Assembly (NCBI GenBank): GCA_013297925.1
Contig: JAAFJC010000015.1
Coordinates: forward strand, 1-58,713
Direction: 5' to 3'
DNA: 58,713 bases
Source: Comamonadaceae bacterium
GTDB taxonomy: Bacteria; Pseudomonadota; Gammaproteobacteria; Burkholderiales; Burkholderiaceae_C
Shown here in pieces: positions 9,161 through 18,021 of this stretch (position 1 is its first letter; every line of letters begins with the position of its first letter). The translations under genes were made by a program, and so were the position numbers. Under the pieces are notes generated by a model. That model was not told the DNA's origin. It saw nothing but the letters and a program-made list of their open reading frames with translations, and made no database searches.

Positions 9161-9225
9161 CACTTTTTAAAAAAGTGCGCTAAGTTGTTGTCCCTGTGCA
9201 AATTTTTTGAAAAATCTTCAAAAAA
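9161..9225. promoter_or_regulatory. Two AT-rich palindromes upstream of the CHASE2 kinase operon
   Basis: In the 220 bp spacer between terC and the kinase start there is a perfect 17 bp palindrome at 9161-9177 (CACTTTTTAAAAAAGTG) and a 9 bp inverted repeat with 5 nt spacer at 9203-9225 (TTTTTTGAA / TTCAAAAAA). They lie 30-95 bp upstream of the kinase ATG on its strand, where an operator or promoter would be. No GC stem precedes the A/T runs, so they are poor terminator candidates. I see no convincing -35/-10 pair. The rest of the spacer (9226-9352) shows nothing recognisable. Confidence 0.35.
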
Positions 9226-9352
9226 TAGACTTATGACAATAACAGACGTCGCAGAGACAATCAAGGCAAAATGTCACGAATCGCGTGCGTTTTGTTGCAA
9301 ATAAACGCCAGTATGCTGAAGGCTTGCCAGCGCATTTCCGCATCGAAATTGC

Positions 9353-10054
9353 TTATTCGTTGATCGATTTGCCTTGGCTGCGTAATTCTAGCCATTTGGC
9401 CACCACAACCACCAGCACTGCGCCTGTCACGCCGACCAAGATTTCAGCGTTGGGCACGTGCTCAGCAAACCAGACTTTATCGGCCGGATCAGTGGCGATC
9501 ATGCTGCCAGCCAAAAAGCCAAGCAAGGCCGCGCCGAGCACGATGATGATGGGATAGCGCTCCATCACCTTCATCAGCAATGTGCTGCCCACGATGATCA
9601 GGGGAATGGACATGCCCAACCCGATGATCAGCAAAATCAGGCGCATGTTTTCTGGCGCTTTGTCGGCGGCGGCTGCAACAGCGATCACGTTATCGACGCT
9701 CATCACCAAATCTGCGATCAGGATAGTGCGCACGGCAGCGGCCATCGTGCCATGGGATTTCACGTCAGTCTCGCCGTCATCGGAGAGCATCAACTGCACG
9801 CCAATCCAAAACAACAGCAAGCCGCCGATGATCTTGAGGTAGGGAATCGTGAGCAGCTCAACTGCGACGATGGTGAGAATCACGCGCATCACAATGGCAG
9901 CCGCGCTGCCCCAGAAAATGGCTTTTCTCTGCTGATCTGAGGGCAATTGGCGTGCCGCCATGGCGATCACCACGGCGTTGTCGCCCGACAAGAGAATATT
10001 GGCCACTATGATGGCAAAAAGTGCGCCCCACATGGCTCCAGAGGTCAAGTCCAT
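9353..10054 (-). CDS. TerC-family integral membrane protein
   Basis: 233 residues with about seven hydrophobic helices. The paired family motifs are present: NILLSGDNAVVIAMAA near the N-terminus and DLVMSVDNVIAVAAA near residue 115, whose acidic residues sit inside membrane helices. TerC/Alx-type proteins are linked to metal (Mn/Ca) export and tellurite or pH stress; the transported ion cannot be decided here. Start at 10054 (MDLTSG) has GGAG upstream; the longer frame to 10171 would run through the sucD terminator. Same strand as the sucCD operon but separated from it by that terminator. I see no yybP-ykoY riboswitch-like leader. Confidence 0.9.
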   Translation of the reverse strand: MDLTSGAMWGALFAIIVANILLSGDNAVVIAMAARQLPSDQQRKAIFWGSAAAIVMRVILTIVAVELLTIPYLKIIGGLLLFWIGVQLMLSDDGETDVKSHGTMAAAVRTILIADLVMSVDNVIAVAAAADKAPENMRLILLIIGLGMSIPLIIVGSTLLMKVMERYPIIIVLGAALLGFLAGSMIATDPADKVWFAEHVPNAEILVGVTGAVLVVVVAKWLELRSQGKSINE

Positions 10055-10136
10055 TCCATCTCCAATTGTTGTTTGTAAGCTACTCGGTGCATTGTGCCGA
10101 AGATTGCTGACTTTGGAATGTGGATAACCGCAATAA

Positions 10137-10165
10137 AAAAACCGGGCGCTGGAGCCCGGTTTTTG
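10137..10165 (-). terminator. Rho-independent terminator after sucD
   Basis: A perfect 7 bp stem (ACCGGGC / GCCCGGT, 10141-10147 and 10154-10160) with a 6 nt loop, flanked by A-runs on one side and T-runs on the other. On the minus strand it is followed by a run of T, 25 bp after the sucD stop. It could also act on plus-strand transcripts, since T follows on that strand too. Confidence 0.8.
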
Positions 10166-10184
10166 TGTCAAAAGCAGGAATTGC

Positions 10185-11078
10185 TCAGAGCATGGCTTTG
10201 AGCAATTTCGCCATCTCTGATGGATTGCGCGTAACTTTGAAGCCGCACTCTTCCATCACGGAGAGCTTGGCATCGGCCGTATCCGCGCCGCCAGAGATCA
10301 GCGCGCCGGCATGACCCATGCGTTTGCCGGGAGGGGCTGTGACGCCGGCGATGAAGCCAACGATGGGCTTTTTCATATTGGCTTTGCACCAGCGCGCCGC
10401 ATCGGCTTCATCGGGCCCGCCGATTTCGCCGATCATGATGACGGCATCGGTGTCCGGATCGTCGTTGAAGGCGCGCATCACGTCGATGTGTTTCAAACCA
10501 TTGATCGGATCGCCGCCGATGCCCACAGCGCTGGATTGGCCGAGACCGATTTCGGTGAGCTGTGCCACAGCTTCATAGGTGAGCGTGCCAGAGCGCGAGA
10601 CTACACCAATGCGGCCTTTGCGGTGAATATGGCCAGGCATGATGCCGATTTTGATTTCTTCGGGGGTGATCAGGCCTGGGCAGTTGGGGCCGAGCAACAA
10701 GGTTTTCTTACCGCCAGCGGCTTCCTTGGCCTTCATGCGGTTGCGCACTTCCAGCATATCGCGCACAGGGATGCCTTCGGTGATGCAGATCGCCAAATCG
10801 AGATCGGCTTCTACGGCTTCCAGAATAGCAGCGGCTGCGCCTGCAGGCGGCACATAGATCACGGAAACGGTGGCACCGGTTTGGCTCGCCGCTTCTTTCA
10901 CCGATGCGTAGATCGGGATGTTAAAAATGCTCTCGCCCGCTTTTTTCGGGTTCACGCCGGCAACGAAGCAGTTTTTACCGTTCGCATATTCCTGGCATTT
11001 TTCCGTGTGGAACTGGCCGGTTTTGCCGGTGATGCCTTGGGTGATGACTTTGGTGTTTTTGTTAATGAAGATAGACAT
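10185..11078 (-). CDS. sucD: Succinate-CoA ligase (ADP-forming) alpha subunit
   Basis: 297 residues, the usual length. The N-terminal CoA-binding domain (FINKNTKVITQGITGKTGQF) and GPNCPGLITPEE are typical; the phosphorylated active-site histidine lies in GHAGALISGGADT near the C-terminus. The enzyme interconverts succinyl-CoA and succinate with substrate-level phosphorylation in the TCA cycle, as a complex with SucC. Its gene follows sucC after 9 bp, so the pair is cotranscribed, and a strong terminator follows. Confidence 0.98.
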   Translation of the reverse strand: MSIFINKNTKVITQGITGKTGQFHTEKCQEYANGKNCFVAGVNPKKAGESIFNIPIYASVKEAASQTGATVSVIYVPPAGAAAAILEAVEADLDLAICITEGIPVRDMLEVRNRMKAKEAAGGKKTLLLGPNCPGLITPEEIKIGIMPGHIHRKGRIGVVSRSGTLTYEAVAQLTEIGLGQSSAVGIGGDPINGLKHIDVMRAFNDDPDTDAVIMIGEIGGPDEADAARWCKANMKKPIVGFIAGVTAPPGKRMGHAGALISGGADTADAKLSVMEECGFKVTRNPSEMAKLLKAML

Positions 11079-11087
11079 GTTTTTTCC

Positions 11088-12254
11088 TTAGGCTTTCTTC
11101 ACAGCGATCATGATTTTCTCTGCGGCTTCGGCCATGCTGTCGGCACTGATGATGGGCAGGCCGCTCTCAGCGAGCATCTTCTTGCCCAGCTCTTCGTTCG
11201 TACCTTTCATACGCACAACGAGTGGCACATTGAGGTTGGTGGCCTTGCAAGCGGTGATCACGCCGGTGGCGATGGTGTCGCATTTCATGATGCCGCCGAA
11301 GATGTTGACCAAGATAGCCTTTACTTTCGGATTTTTCAGCATGATCTTGAAAGCTTCGGTCACTTTCTCAGGGGTAGCGCCGCCGCCCACATCGAGGAAG
11401 TTAGCCGGCTCGCCGCCGTAGAGCTTGATGGTGTCCATCGTGGCCATGGCCAAGCCTGCGCCGTTGACAAGGCAGCCGATGTTGCCGTCTAAGCTGATGT
11501 AAGCGAGATCAAACTTCGAAGCTTCCACTTCGGCGGCATCTTCTTCGTCCAGATCGCGAAGGGCGACAATTTCTGGGTGGCGGAAGAGGGCGTTGGAATC
11601 GAAATTGAATTTGGAATCCAAGGCAATGATCTCGCCCTTGCTGGTGCGGTTCAGTGGATTGATTTCCACCAAGGATGCATCGGTGTCCATGTAGCACTTG
11701 TAGAGCTTTTTGCAGACATCGGCGAACTGGGCTTGGGAGTCAGCAGGCATTTGAATGCCTTTGCCGATTTCTGCGCACTGTGCATCCGTCAAACCAGCGA
11801 GTGGATCGACGAAAACGGTGATGATCTTCTCGGGCGTGTCGTGCGCAACTTGCTCGATGTCCATGCCGCCTTCGCTAGAAGCGATAAAGGCGACTTTCTG
11901 CGTGGCGCGGTCAGTGACGATGGAGAGGTAATACTCTTTTTGAATGTCTGCTCCGTCTTCGATGTACAAGCGACGCACTTTTTGGCCTTCGGGGCCAGTT
12001 TGGTGCGTGATGAGCTGCATGCCCAGAATATCTGTAGCTCGGGCTTTCACATCATCGATGCTTTTGGCCACTTTCACGCCGCCGCCTTTGCCACGGCCAC
12101 CGGCGTGGATTTGGGCTTTCACCACCCACACAGGGCCGCCGAGCTTTTGTGCGGCTTCAATGGCTTCTTGCACGGTGAACGCAGCAATGCCGCGCGGCAC
12201 GGGGATGCCGAATTGGCGCAAGATTTCCTTGCCTTGGTACTCGTGGATTTTCAT
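11088..12254 (-). CDS. sucC: Succinate-CoA ligase beta subunit
   Basis: 388 residues beginning [16 protein letters not shown], the standard N-terminus, so the start is 12254 rather than the longer open frame to 12311. It is an ATP-grasp protein with the nucleotide-binding segment [19 protein letters not shown] and the C-terminal [10 protein letters not shown], which contacts the alpha subunit. It provides nucleotide specificity and phosphoryl transfer to succinate. First gene of sucCD; the divergent argC gene starts 157 bp away, so that spacer should hold promoters for both, though I cannot assign -35/-10 boxes securely. Confidence 0.98.
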   Translation of the reverse strand: MKIHEYQGKEILRQFGIPVPRGIAAFTVQEAIEAAQKLGGPVWVVKAQIHAGGRGKGGGVKVAKSIDDVKARATDILGMQLITHQTGPEGQKVRRLYIEDGADIQKEYYLSIVTDRATQKVAFIASSEGGMDIEQVAHDTPEKIITVFVDPLAGLTDAQCAEIGKGIQMPADSQAQFADVCKKLYKCYMDTDASLVEINPLNRTSKGEIIALDSKFNFDSNALFRHPEIVALRDLDEEDAAEVEASKFDLAYISLDGNIGCLVNGAGLAMATMDTIKLYGGEPANFLDVGGGATPEKVTEAFKIMLKNPKVKAILVNIFGGIMKCDTIATGVITACKATNLNVPLVVRMKGTNEELGKKMLAESGLPIISADSMAEAAEKIMIAVKKA

Positions 12255-12411
12255 GGGTGTTATTCCGGCTGGGTGTCGTTTTAGATGACGAGATGGACTG
12301 AATTCATGCAAAATCGTCCGCTATGCACTGCTTAGGTTACGAAGCGATTTCAGCGCGTAACTGTATCATGTTGCAATGCACCAAAACTGACATCTAAGCA
12401 AGGTACGAATC

Positions 12412-13347
12412 ATGGCAATAGTATTCATCGACGGCGAAGCAGGCACCACCGGATTGCAAATCCGGGAGCGTTTGGCCACGCTGCCGCAAATTCAGGTGCT
12501 CTCGATTGCGCCAGAAAAGCGCAAAGATCTTGAAGCCAAGAAGGCTTTGTTCAACGAGGCTGACCTCGTGGTGCTTTGCTTACATGATCAAGCCGCTATC
12601 GAATCCGTAGCGCTTAGCGCAGAATTAGCACCGGCGAGAAGCTCCAATGGCCTAAAACCTCTGAAAATTGTAGATGCCAGCAGCGCGCACCGCACCGCGC
12701 CAGGCTGGGTGTTTGGTTTTCCAGAACTAAGCCCCGAACAGACGCAAGCTGTGAGGAATGCGCAGTTTGTGGCCAACCCTGGCTGCTACCCCACAGGCGG
12801 TATTGCGCTCTTGCGTCCCTTGATCGACGCGGGCTTGCTGCCAGCTGAGTACCCTATCGTCATGCAAGGCTTCTCCGGCTATTCGGGGGGTGGGCGGCAA
12901 ATGATTGAGGCCTATGAGCTCACCAAAACTGCACCTCCACTGGAAGTGTATGGACTGGGTTTGACGCATAAGCATGTGCCCGAGTTGCAAAAATACTCTG
13001 GCCTGACACGCCGCCCAATTTTCATTCCCACCGTGGGCAATTTCCACAGCGGCATGATCGATCACATCGGTTTGCAGTTTGATCTGATGAGGGGCGTGAA
13101 AAGCTCAGCTCAGCTAGAAGACGCTTTGAAAGCGCGCTATGCAGGCTGCGAATGGGTCAAGGTTGTGCCACCTGCTGAAGGCAACAAGATCGAGCCTACA
13201 GCACTGAACAACACGAATCAATTAGAGCTATCGGTGTTTGGCAACGATGCCCTCGGCCAAGCTGTGCTCGTGGCGCGTTATGACAATTTGGGCAAGGGAG
13301 CAAGCGGCGCAGCCGTGCAGAATCTGCGCCTGATGCTTGGGGTTTAA
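12412..13347 (+). CDS. argC: N-acetyl-gamma-glutamyl-phosphate reductase, short (type 2) form
   Basis: 311 residues, the length of the common/type 2 ArgC group rather than the ~345-residue E. coli form. The nucleotide-binding start [17 protein letters not shown], the catalytic cysteine in [12 protein letters not shown] and the later [10 protein letters not shown] and NFHSGM motifs are all present. It reduces N-acetylglutamyl phosphate to the semialdehyde in arginine synthesis (NADPH-dependent, cytoplasmic). Monocistronic on the plus strand; its stop overlaps the stop of the convergent CNB gene by a few bases. Confidence 0.95.
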   Translation: MAIVFIDGEAGTTGLQIRERLATLPQIQVLSIAPEKRKDLEAKKALFNEADLVVLCLHDQAAIESVALSAELAPARSSNGLKPLKIVDASSAHRTAPGWVFGFPELSPEQTQAVRNAQFVANPGCYPTGGIALLRPLIDAGLLPAEYPIVMQGFSGYSGGGRQMIEAYELTKTAPPLEVYGLGLTHKHVPELQKYSGLTRRPIFIPTVGNFHSGMIDHIGLQFDLMRGVKSSAQLEDALKARYAGCEWVKVVPPAEGNKIEPTALNNTNQLELSVFGNDALGQAVLVARYDNLGKGASGAAVQNLRLMLGV

Positions 13348-13994
13348 GTCACCGTCACGCGCTTGGGCTGATTGCTCATGCGGCGGGTCACCACACTGCC
13401 CAGAGACATCACAAAGCTCAGCGCGATAGTGGGATGCTTTTGCGCCAACTCAGCATATCGCATCGGCGATAGCCCCCACAAGATGCTAGGCGTTTTGGCG
13501 CGCACTGTGGCATTGCGAGGCATACGAGAGAAAAATGCACCCTCGCCAATCACCGAGCCTGCACCAACCGTGGCCAGATCGACTCGGCCATTCACATCTT
13601 CGCGGCTCACGCCCAGAATACCCGCTTCGACGATATACACCATCAGCTCGGTGGCACCTTGCCGAATCACCTCTTGCCCTATTTCCACCTTGAAGGGCTG
13701 CAGGTGCTCTGCGAATGTGGTCCAGTCGGCCAAACGCAAGGTCAGGCGAAGAGCATCGAATTCTTGCGATGCTTGGATGCTTGCCGCCAGCCTAACAACG
13801 TTATCACTGACTTTGGCAGCTCTGACACTGGCTACACGCTCGCCAGGAGCTAGCACGCCTGGTGTGCTCGGCTGAAAATTACTGTTGGGGCTTTCGGCAT
13901 CTTCATCGCTGACGCCATAGAAGCCGCTGCTGAAAAAGCTGCTGCGCGGCTTGTCTTGCTCAGAATTCGTAAAGTCTTTTCTCTTCCACATCAT
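13344..13994 (-). CDS. Stand-alone cyclic nucleotide-binding (CNB/cNMP) domain protein
   Basis: 216 residues. A ~95-residue poorly conserved N-terminal part is followed by a CRP-type cNMP-binding beta-roll (about 95-205). The phosphate-binding cassette reads [18 protein letters not shown]: the Glu and Arg that hold the cyclic nucleotide are present, while the residue after the Arg is Asn, not the usual Ser/Thr. No helix-turn-helix follows, so it is not a normal CRP transcription factor; it ends shortly after the CNB helices. No membrane segment. A cAMP-responsive adaptor role is inference. Two adjacent ATGs (13994 and 13991) are both possible starts, neither with a strong Shine-Dalgarno. The 146 bp upstream are AT-rich with no clear motif. 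Confidence 0.8.
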   Translation of the reverse strand: MMWKRKDFTNSEQDKPRSSFFSSGFYGVSDEDAESPNSNFQPSTPGVLAPGERVASVRAAKVSDNVVRLAASIQASQEFDALRLTLRLADWTTFAEHLQPFKVEIGQEVIRQGATELMVYIVEAGILGVSREDVNGRVDLATVGAGSVIGEGAFFSRMPRNATVRAKTPSILWGLSPMRYAELAQKHPTIALSFVMSLGSVVTRRMSNQPKRVTVT

Positions 13995-14140
13995 GATAGT
14001 TTGCGGCACTGCAATTGTGTGCGCAAGCAAAATATGATGAGATCACTGATTTAATTCCAATAATGAGTAAGAAATTATTAAATTCTTCGCTAAGTTGTGT
14101 TTCTTTTTTGCAATTTTTGCTGAATGTGTGTTTTAGTGAT

Positions 14141-15190
14141 TCAGGCGCTTTGTAGCTGCTTCATCGCCAGCCGCTGCATATGCTGGCGCAGGCGCTGCAA
14201 GCCCAGATCATGCTCGTATTGCTTCTCGCGCAAATTCGCATCAGGTTCCATCGCCTCAAGCATCACGCGATCTTGCTCCAGCACATTCCAATGGCGCGCT
14301 TCTAAGCGGTTGCGATACAAGAACCGCCACGCATCGCGCTGCCAGCCCGTGACTCTTCGGCAGCGCCAGAAAAACACAGCGGTCGCATTAGGCTGACCAG
14401 GCACGATGATCGGTGCAAACGCGCCAATGATGCCGAAGCTGCCGCCGGGCCCGCCGGTTTTTGGATAAGGGATCTCAAGGCGCATCCAATGCATGCCGGT
14501 ATCGGCCCATTCCGTCCAATCAAAATTCACATCGCGCTGACCATCTTTTTCAAACACAAAGCCCTGCGGCGTGGTGCGCAATTTGAATTTCGCAGAGATA
14601 TCGCCCTCGCTCATGCTGTGGCTCATCTTGTGCAGGAAGCTGCCGTGCATCGGATCCATCACGTTGTCGATCACATAGCGGTAATCGCCCGCCCACTCCA
14701 CATAGCAGAGGAAGTTGCTCCAGGTGGCGTCGTCGGTGAGCTCGGGTGGCAAATTCAGTGGCGGGGCTTCGTCGATATTCGTCGCGCTGTTGTAGAGCCA
14801 CACTGCGCCCGCTGCTTCCTTCACATGAAAGGCCAGCGTCGCACGAGAATTCTCAAGCGGGCAGCCGGGGCTGGCCGGCACTTTCGTCACCATGCCATCG
14901 CAACGCACTTCAATGCCGTGATAAGGGCAGGCCAAGCGATCACCAAGGTTCACACCCATCGACAGCGGCGCGCCGCGATGCGGGCAATGGTCTTCTAGTG
15001 CATGCACTTTGCCTTGGCTGTCTCGCCAGAATGCAATCTTGTAGCCGAGCCTTCTGAGGGCACGGGGTTTGTCGGTGATCCAGTCGCTCGGGCAGATCGG
15101 ATACCAAAGATTCTTCAGGCCTTTTTCCAAAGCGGCGCTGACATCGGCTTTGGTCGGGGCGGGTTTGATGGGGATCGCAGTTTCAGTCAT
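14141..15190 (-). CDS. Rieske non-heme iron oxygenase, large (catalytic) subunit
   Basis: 349 residues. The N-terminal Rieske domain (about 28-130) has the [2Fe-2S] ligands in CPHRGAP and CPYHGIE; the catalytic domain carries the mononuclear iron triad motif DPMHGSFLH (Asp, two His) near residue 188, preceded by RYVIDNVM. The family hydroxylates or demethylates aromatic substrates with O2 and electrons from a reductase, which I do not see in this window. The overall look is of the phthalate dioxygenase/vanillate demethylase-like group. It is the last gene of a long minus-strand catabolic operon and is separated from the preceding small gene by a large hairpin repeat. Substrate unknown. Confidence 0.9.
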   Translation of the reverse strand: MTETAIPIKPAPTKADVSAALEKGLKNLWYPICPSDWITDKPRALRRLGYKIAFWRDSQGKVHALEDHCPHRGAPLSMGVNLGDRLACPYHGIEVRCDGMVTKVPASPGCPLENSRATLAFHVKEAAGAVWLYNSATNIDEAPPLNLPPELTDDATWSNFLCYVEWAGDYRYVIDNVMDPMHGSFLHKMSHSMSEGDISAKFKLRTTPQGFVFEKDGQRDVNFDWTEWADTGMHWMRLEIPYPKTGGPGGSFGIIGAFAPIIVPGQPNATAVFFWRCRRVTGWQRDAWRFLYRNRLEARHWNVLEQDRVMLEAMEPDANLREKQYEHDLGLQRLRQHMQRLAMKQLQSA

Positions 15191-15232
15191 ATCGTGCTCC
15201 GATTGAGAAGAGGATGCGGCAAGAAAGAATTT

Positions 15233-15340
15233 CCGGACGCGAAAGGCGCGAAAGTTACGCGAAAGACGCTAAAAATACCAAATCCATTTGGGTTTTCTTT
15301 TTCGCGTTCTTCGCGTAACTTTCGCGTCTTTCGCGTCCGG
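15233..15340. repeat. Long inverted repeat with 37 bp arms (GCGAAAG-type hairpin)
   Basis: Left arm 15233-15269 and right arm 15304-15340 are near-perfect reverse complements (about three mismatches over 37 bp), separated by a 34 nt loop. Each arm is itself built of ~11 bp periodic units around ACGCGAAAG. It fills the spacer between the small HTH gene and the Rieske gene, so operon RNA would form a very stable hairpin here. It resembles the element at 55681-55836. Confidence 0.9.
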
Positions 15341-15359
15341 ATGTTTTGTCTTTCATATC

Positions 15360-15587
15360 TCAGCTCACCGACAACCGCTTGAGTTCAGCAGAAAAACTAT
15401 CCGCAGTCCAAGTCTGCCCATTAGGAGCCAAAGGCCCGCTTTGGTTCAGATAGCCGACCAGTTGATCCAGCTCCCACAGGCCTTGGCCGAAGGCGCGTTC
15501 CATGGCATCGCCGAGCAAGATTTCGTATTGACTGGGCTCGCGTTGGCGGGCTTGATGGGGGTTCACACAGAGCGGATCGATTTTCAT
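15360..15587 (-). CDS. Small recombinase-like helix-turn-helix protein associated with a Rieske oxygenase
   Basis: 75 residues starting MKIDPLCVNPHQ at 15587, with AGGAG well placed upstream; the longer frame to 15638 only adds residues encoded by the dispersed repeat at 15601-15650. The C-terminal half (LNQSGPLAPNGQTWTADSFSAELKRL) has the look of the small resolvase-type HTH (G..WT...F..EL..L). I recall such small genes being annotated beside Rieske dioxygenases in Burkholderiales, but their role is unknown; a regulator or an oxygenase accessory protein are both possible. It lies between the extradiol-type dioxygenase and the Rieske gene. Confidence 0.72.
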   Translation of the reverse strand: MKIDPLCVNPHQARQREPSQYEILLGDAMERAFGQGLWELDQLVGYLNQSGPLAPNGQTWTADSFSAELKRLSVS

Positions 15588-15600
15588 GTTTGCTCCTGAT

Positions 15601-15650
15601 TTGATAGCTGCTTGCGCATATTTCTTGCCGGCGATCAACGTTTTTCAGTT
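15601..15650 (+). repeat. Dispersed Comamonadaceae-type repeat, copy 1
   Basis: Reads TTGATAGCTGCTTGCGCATA...CTTGCCGGCGATCAACG. It shares the core TAGC.GCTTGCGCA.ATT.TTGCCGGC with the other copies in this window. It overlaps the last codons and stop of the extradiol-type dioxygenase gene (stop 15635-15637), so the repeat provides that stop codon. Confidence 0.85.
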
Positions 15651-16561
15651 AAAAACTGGCCGCCAGCTGCCACTTGCGGCTGCCTGCGGGTGTGGCCATC
15701 TATTCCGCCGTCAATCGCCCACTCGGCAAACATCGTCGGACCGGGCGTGAATTCGCGTGGCTGCCAGTTTTCTGTCAAATGATCTTCATCGGCGTTGTAT
15801 TCGATCAGGCCGCCGACCGGGCATTCGAAATACCAAAAGTAGGCACTCGATATCGGATGTCGACCAGGGCCGAGTTGCGTCTTCCAGCCCGCACGGCTCA
15901 TCGCCAAGCCACCGCCAAACACTTCATGGATATCGCGCACGGTAAACGCCACATGATTCAAGCCTTGCGCTTTACCTGGCACTTGCAAGAGGAACACATC
16001 ATGATGCCCGCCCTCAGGCGAGCATCGCAGAAAAGCACCTCGCCCCGGATAACTGTCACTCAAGACAAAGCCCAAGCCTTCATAAAACTTCACGGCCTGC
16101 GCCAAATTCTGGGTGAACAAGACCACATGCCCAATCTCCACTGGCGTGGCGCGCTCATACACGGGCGATGGCGAATCGATGCGGTGCACTGCGCCGTATG
16201 GGTTGCTCGGCGAGCCCTGCACGCTCACAGGGCGTTTGATGCTGCGCTGAAAGTGATGCACGAGGCCGTGTGGGTCTGTGCAGGCAGCTGGCAAATCGCC
16301 ATCGCCCAGAACTCCCCAGGTCACCTCACGCAACGTCGCACCGCTCTCCATCGGCGTGCTGCCTGCAAATGCCGCATGGCTGGGCGGCAAGATGCGCACT
16401 TGCGCGCCGTTCAAGGTCTCAAACAATAGCTCATCACTGGCCTCATGCACTAGGTTCAAGCCCCAATCGATAAAGCACTGCTTGGAGCGCGCAAAGTTTT
16501 CAGCACTCCCATCAGTGCTGTAGGTCAGGCGGTCAATGCCTTCAATCAGTGCCTTAGTCAT
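15635..16561 (-). CDS. VOC-superfamily extradiol-type ring-cleavage dioxygenase
   Basis: 308 residues with two vicinal-oxygen-chelate halves, the second (about 140-265) carrying the metal ligand pattern of type I extradiol dioxygenases: His in IGHVVLFTQN, His in LNHVAFTV and Glu in GGLIEYNADED. Family members open catechol rings next to the two hydroxyls (2,3-dihydroxybiphenyl or homoprotocatechuate type). Start at 16561 (MTKALIEGIDRL) overlaps the aldehyde dehydrogenase stop as ATGA. The C-terminus runs into the repeat at 15601-15650. With the Rieske oxygenase it probably forms the hydroxylation and ring-opening steps of the same pathway; the true substrate is unknown. Confidence 0.85.
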   Translation of the reverse strand: MTKALIEGIDRLTYSTDGSAENFARSKQCFIDWGLNLVHEASDELLFETLNGAQVRILPPSHAAFAGSTPMESGATLREVTWGVLGDGDLPAACTDPHGLVHHFQRSIKRPVSVQGSPSNPYGAVHRIDSPSPVYERATPVEIGHVVLFTQNLAQAVKFYEGLGFVLSDSYPGRGAFLRCSPEGGHHDVFLLQVPGKAQGLNHVAFTVRDIHEVFGGGLAMSRAGWKTQLGPGRHPISSAYFWYFECPVGGLIEYNADEDHLTENWQPREFTPGPTMFAEWAIDGGIDGHTRRQPQVAAGGQFLTEKR

Positions 16562-18021
16562 GCTTGGCTCCAAGGCAGGGGCTGGGCATTCGTGCCCCAA
16601 TAAAAACTCTTTTGCATCATGTACTCCATGATCGATGCCGCGCCTTTTTCTCTGCCTAGGCCGCTCATTTTGTAGCCCGTGAAAGGCGTGCTGATGGAGA
16701 AGAGCTTGTAGGTGTTGATCCAGATCGTGCCTGCGGTGATGGCTTGCCCGAGGCGCAAAGCAGTTTTGTAATCTTCGCTCCAGATGCCGCAGGCTAGGCC
16801 GTATTCGTTGGCGTTCGCTTGGGCAATCAAGTGGGCTTCATCTTCCCAAGGCAGCAAACACAGCACGGGACCGAAGATTTCTTCTTGGCAAGTGCGGCTG
16901 GTGTTGGGCAAGCCTTCGAAGATCGTAGGCTCGTAGTAGTAGCCGCGCTCGTCGCCACCACGCTTTCCGCCGCAGAGCAATTTGCCGCCTTCTTCCAGAG
17001 CGAGCGCCACATAGCGCTCCACGCTTTCGCGGTGGCTTTTGGAGATCAGTGGGCCCATGTGAGTGGACTCCAGCGCTGGATCGGCCACCCGCAGCTTGGC
17101 AGTTTGTGCAAGCAAGCGTTGCTTGAACTCGTCGTACACACTTGTGTGCACGAAGGCGCGCGAGCCGGCCACGCAGCTCTCACCACTGCTTGAGAAAATG
17201 CCGTAGATCACGCCGGCCACGGCATGATCTAAATCTGCATCGGCGCAAACTATGGTGGGTGATTTGCCACCCAATTCTAGAGACACAGGCATCAACTTTT
17301 TTGCTGCTAGCTCCGCAATACCGAGCCCCACATTCGTACCGCCAGTAAACGCGATCCGCTTGATGAGCGGGTGCTTCACCAAAGCATCGCCCACCACCGA
17401 GCCTTTGCCAGGAAGCACTGAGAGAATGCCTGGCGGCAAGCCCGCCTGCTCGCCAATGCGTGCCAACTCAATCGCCATACGCGGGGTGATCTCAGCAGGC
17501 TTGATGACAATCGCGCAACCTGCCGCCAGCGCCGGCGCAATCTTCTGCGCTTCGCTGGCAATCGGCGAATTCCAAGGTGTGATCGCACCAACCACACCCA
17601 GCGGCTGATACAAGCTCATCGTGAGGAAATCACCACGCTGCGGCGTGACTGGGCTTTCAAAGGTCTCGCAAACAGCGGCAAAGTATTGAAATGTTCCAGC
17701 AGCGCTGGCCACCAATGCGCGACATTCTTTGACGGGTTTGCCATTGTCCATGCGCTGCAAAGTAGCCAGCTCTTCGCTCTTCTCGCGAATGATGGCAGCC
17801 ATCTTGTGCAGGATCGCGGCGCGCTGGTGCGGTAAAAGATTCGCCCAATCAGGTTTGTGGCGAGCGGCTTCAGCAAAGTGCACGGCTTCATTCACGTCGT
17901 GTGCGTTAGCGGCGCTTAATTGAGCCACAGCTTCACCCGTTGCTGGATACTCCGTGCTGTAGAGCGCACCGCTGGCATCAAGCCATTGACCCGCAAAGTA
18001 GGTTTTGAGAAATTCGCTCAC
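16558..18021 (-). CDS. NAD(P)-dependent aldehyde dehydrogenase
   Basis: 487 residues, full length for the superfamily. Motifs: PWNSPIASEAQKIAPALAAG, VIKPAEITP, FTGGTNVG, catalytic Glu in LELGGKSP, catalytic Cys in SSGESCVAGSR and EEIFGPVLC. It resembles betaine-/hydroxymuconic-semialdehyde-type dehydrogenases. In this operon it may oxidise a ring-cleavage semialdehyde (inference). The start codon is GTG (18019-18021), overlapping the TGA of the aspartate-dehydrogenase-like gene as GTGA; its own stop overlaps the next ATG, so translation is coupled on both sides. Confidence 0.92.
   Translation of the reverse strand: MSEFLKTYFAGQWLDASGALYSTEYPATGEAVAQLSAANAHDVNEAVHFAEAARHKPDWANLLPHQRAAILHKMAAIIREKSEELATLQRMDNGKPVKECRALVASAAGTFQYFAAVCETFESPVTPQRGDFLTMSLYQPLGVVGAITPWNSPIASEAQKIAPALAAGCAIVIKPAEITPRMAIELARIGEQAGLPPGILSVLPGKGSVVGDALVKHPLIKRIAFTGGTNVGLGIAELAAKKLMPVSLELGGKSPTIVCADADLDHAVAGVIYGIFSSSGESCVAGSRAFVHTSVYDEFKQRLLAQTAKLRVADPALESTHMGPLISKSHRESVERYVALALEEGGKLLCGGKRGGDERGYYYEPTIFEGLPNTSRTCQEEIFGPVLCLLPWEDEAHLIAQANANEYGLACGIWSEDYKTALRLGQAITAGTIWINTYKLFSISTPFTGYKMSGLGREKGAASIMEYMMQKSFYWGTNAQPLPWSQA

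Noticed and set aside
10055-10184. Searched the terC leader for a yybP-ykoY manganese riboswitch
   Set aside because: The region holds only the sucD terminator and a short unstructured leader.
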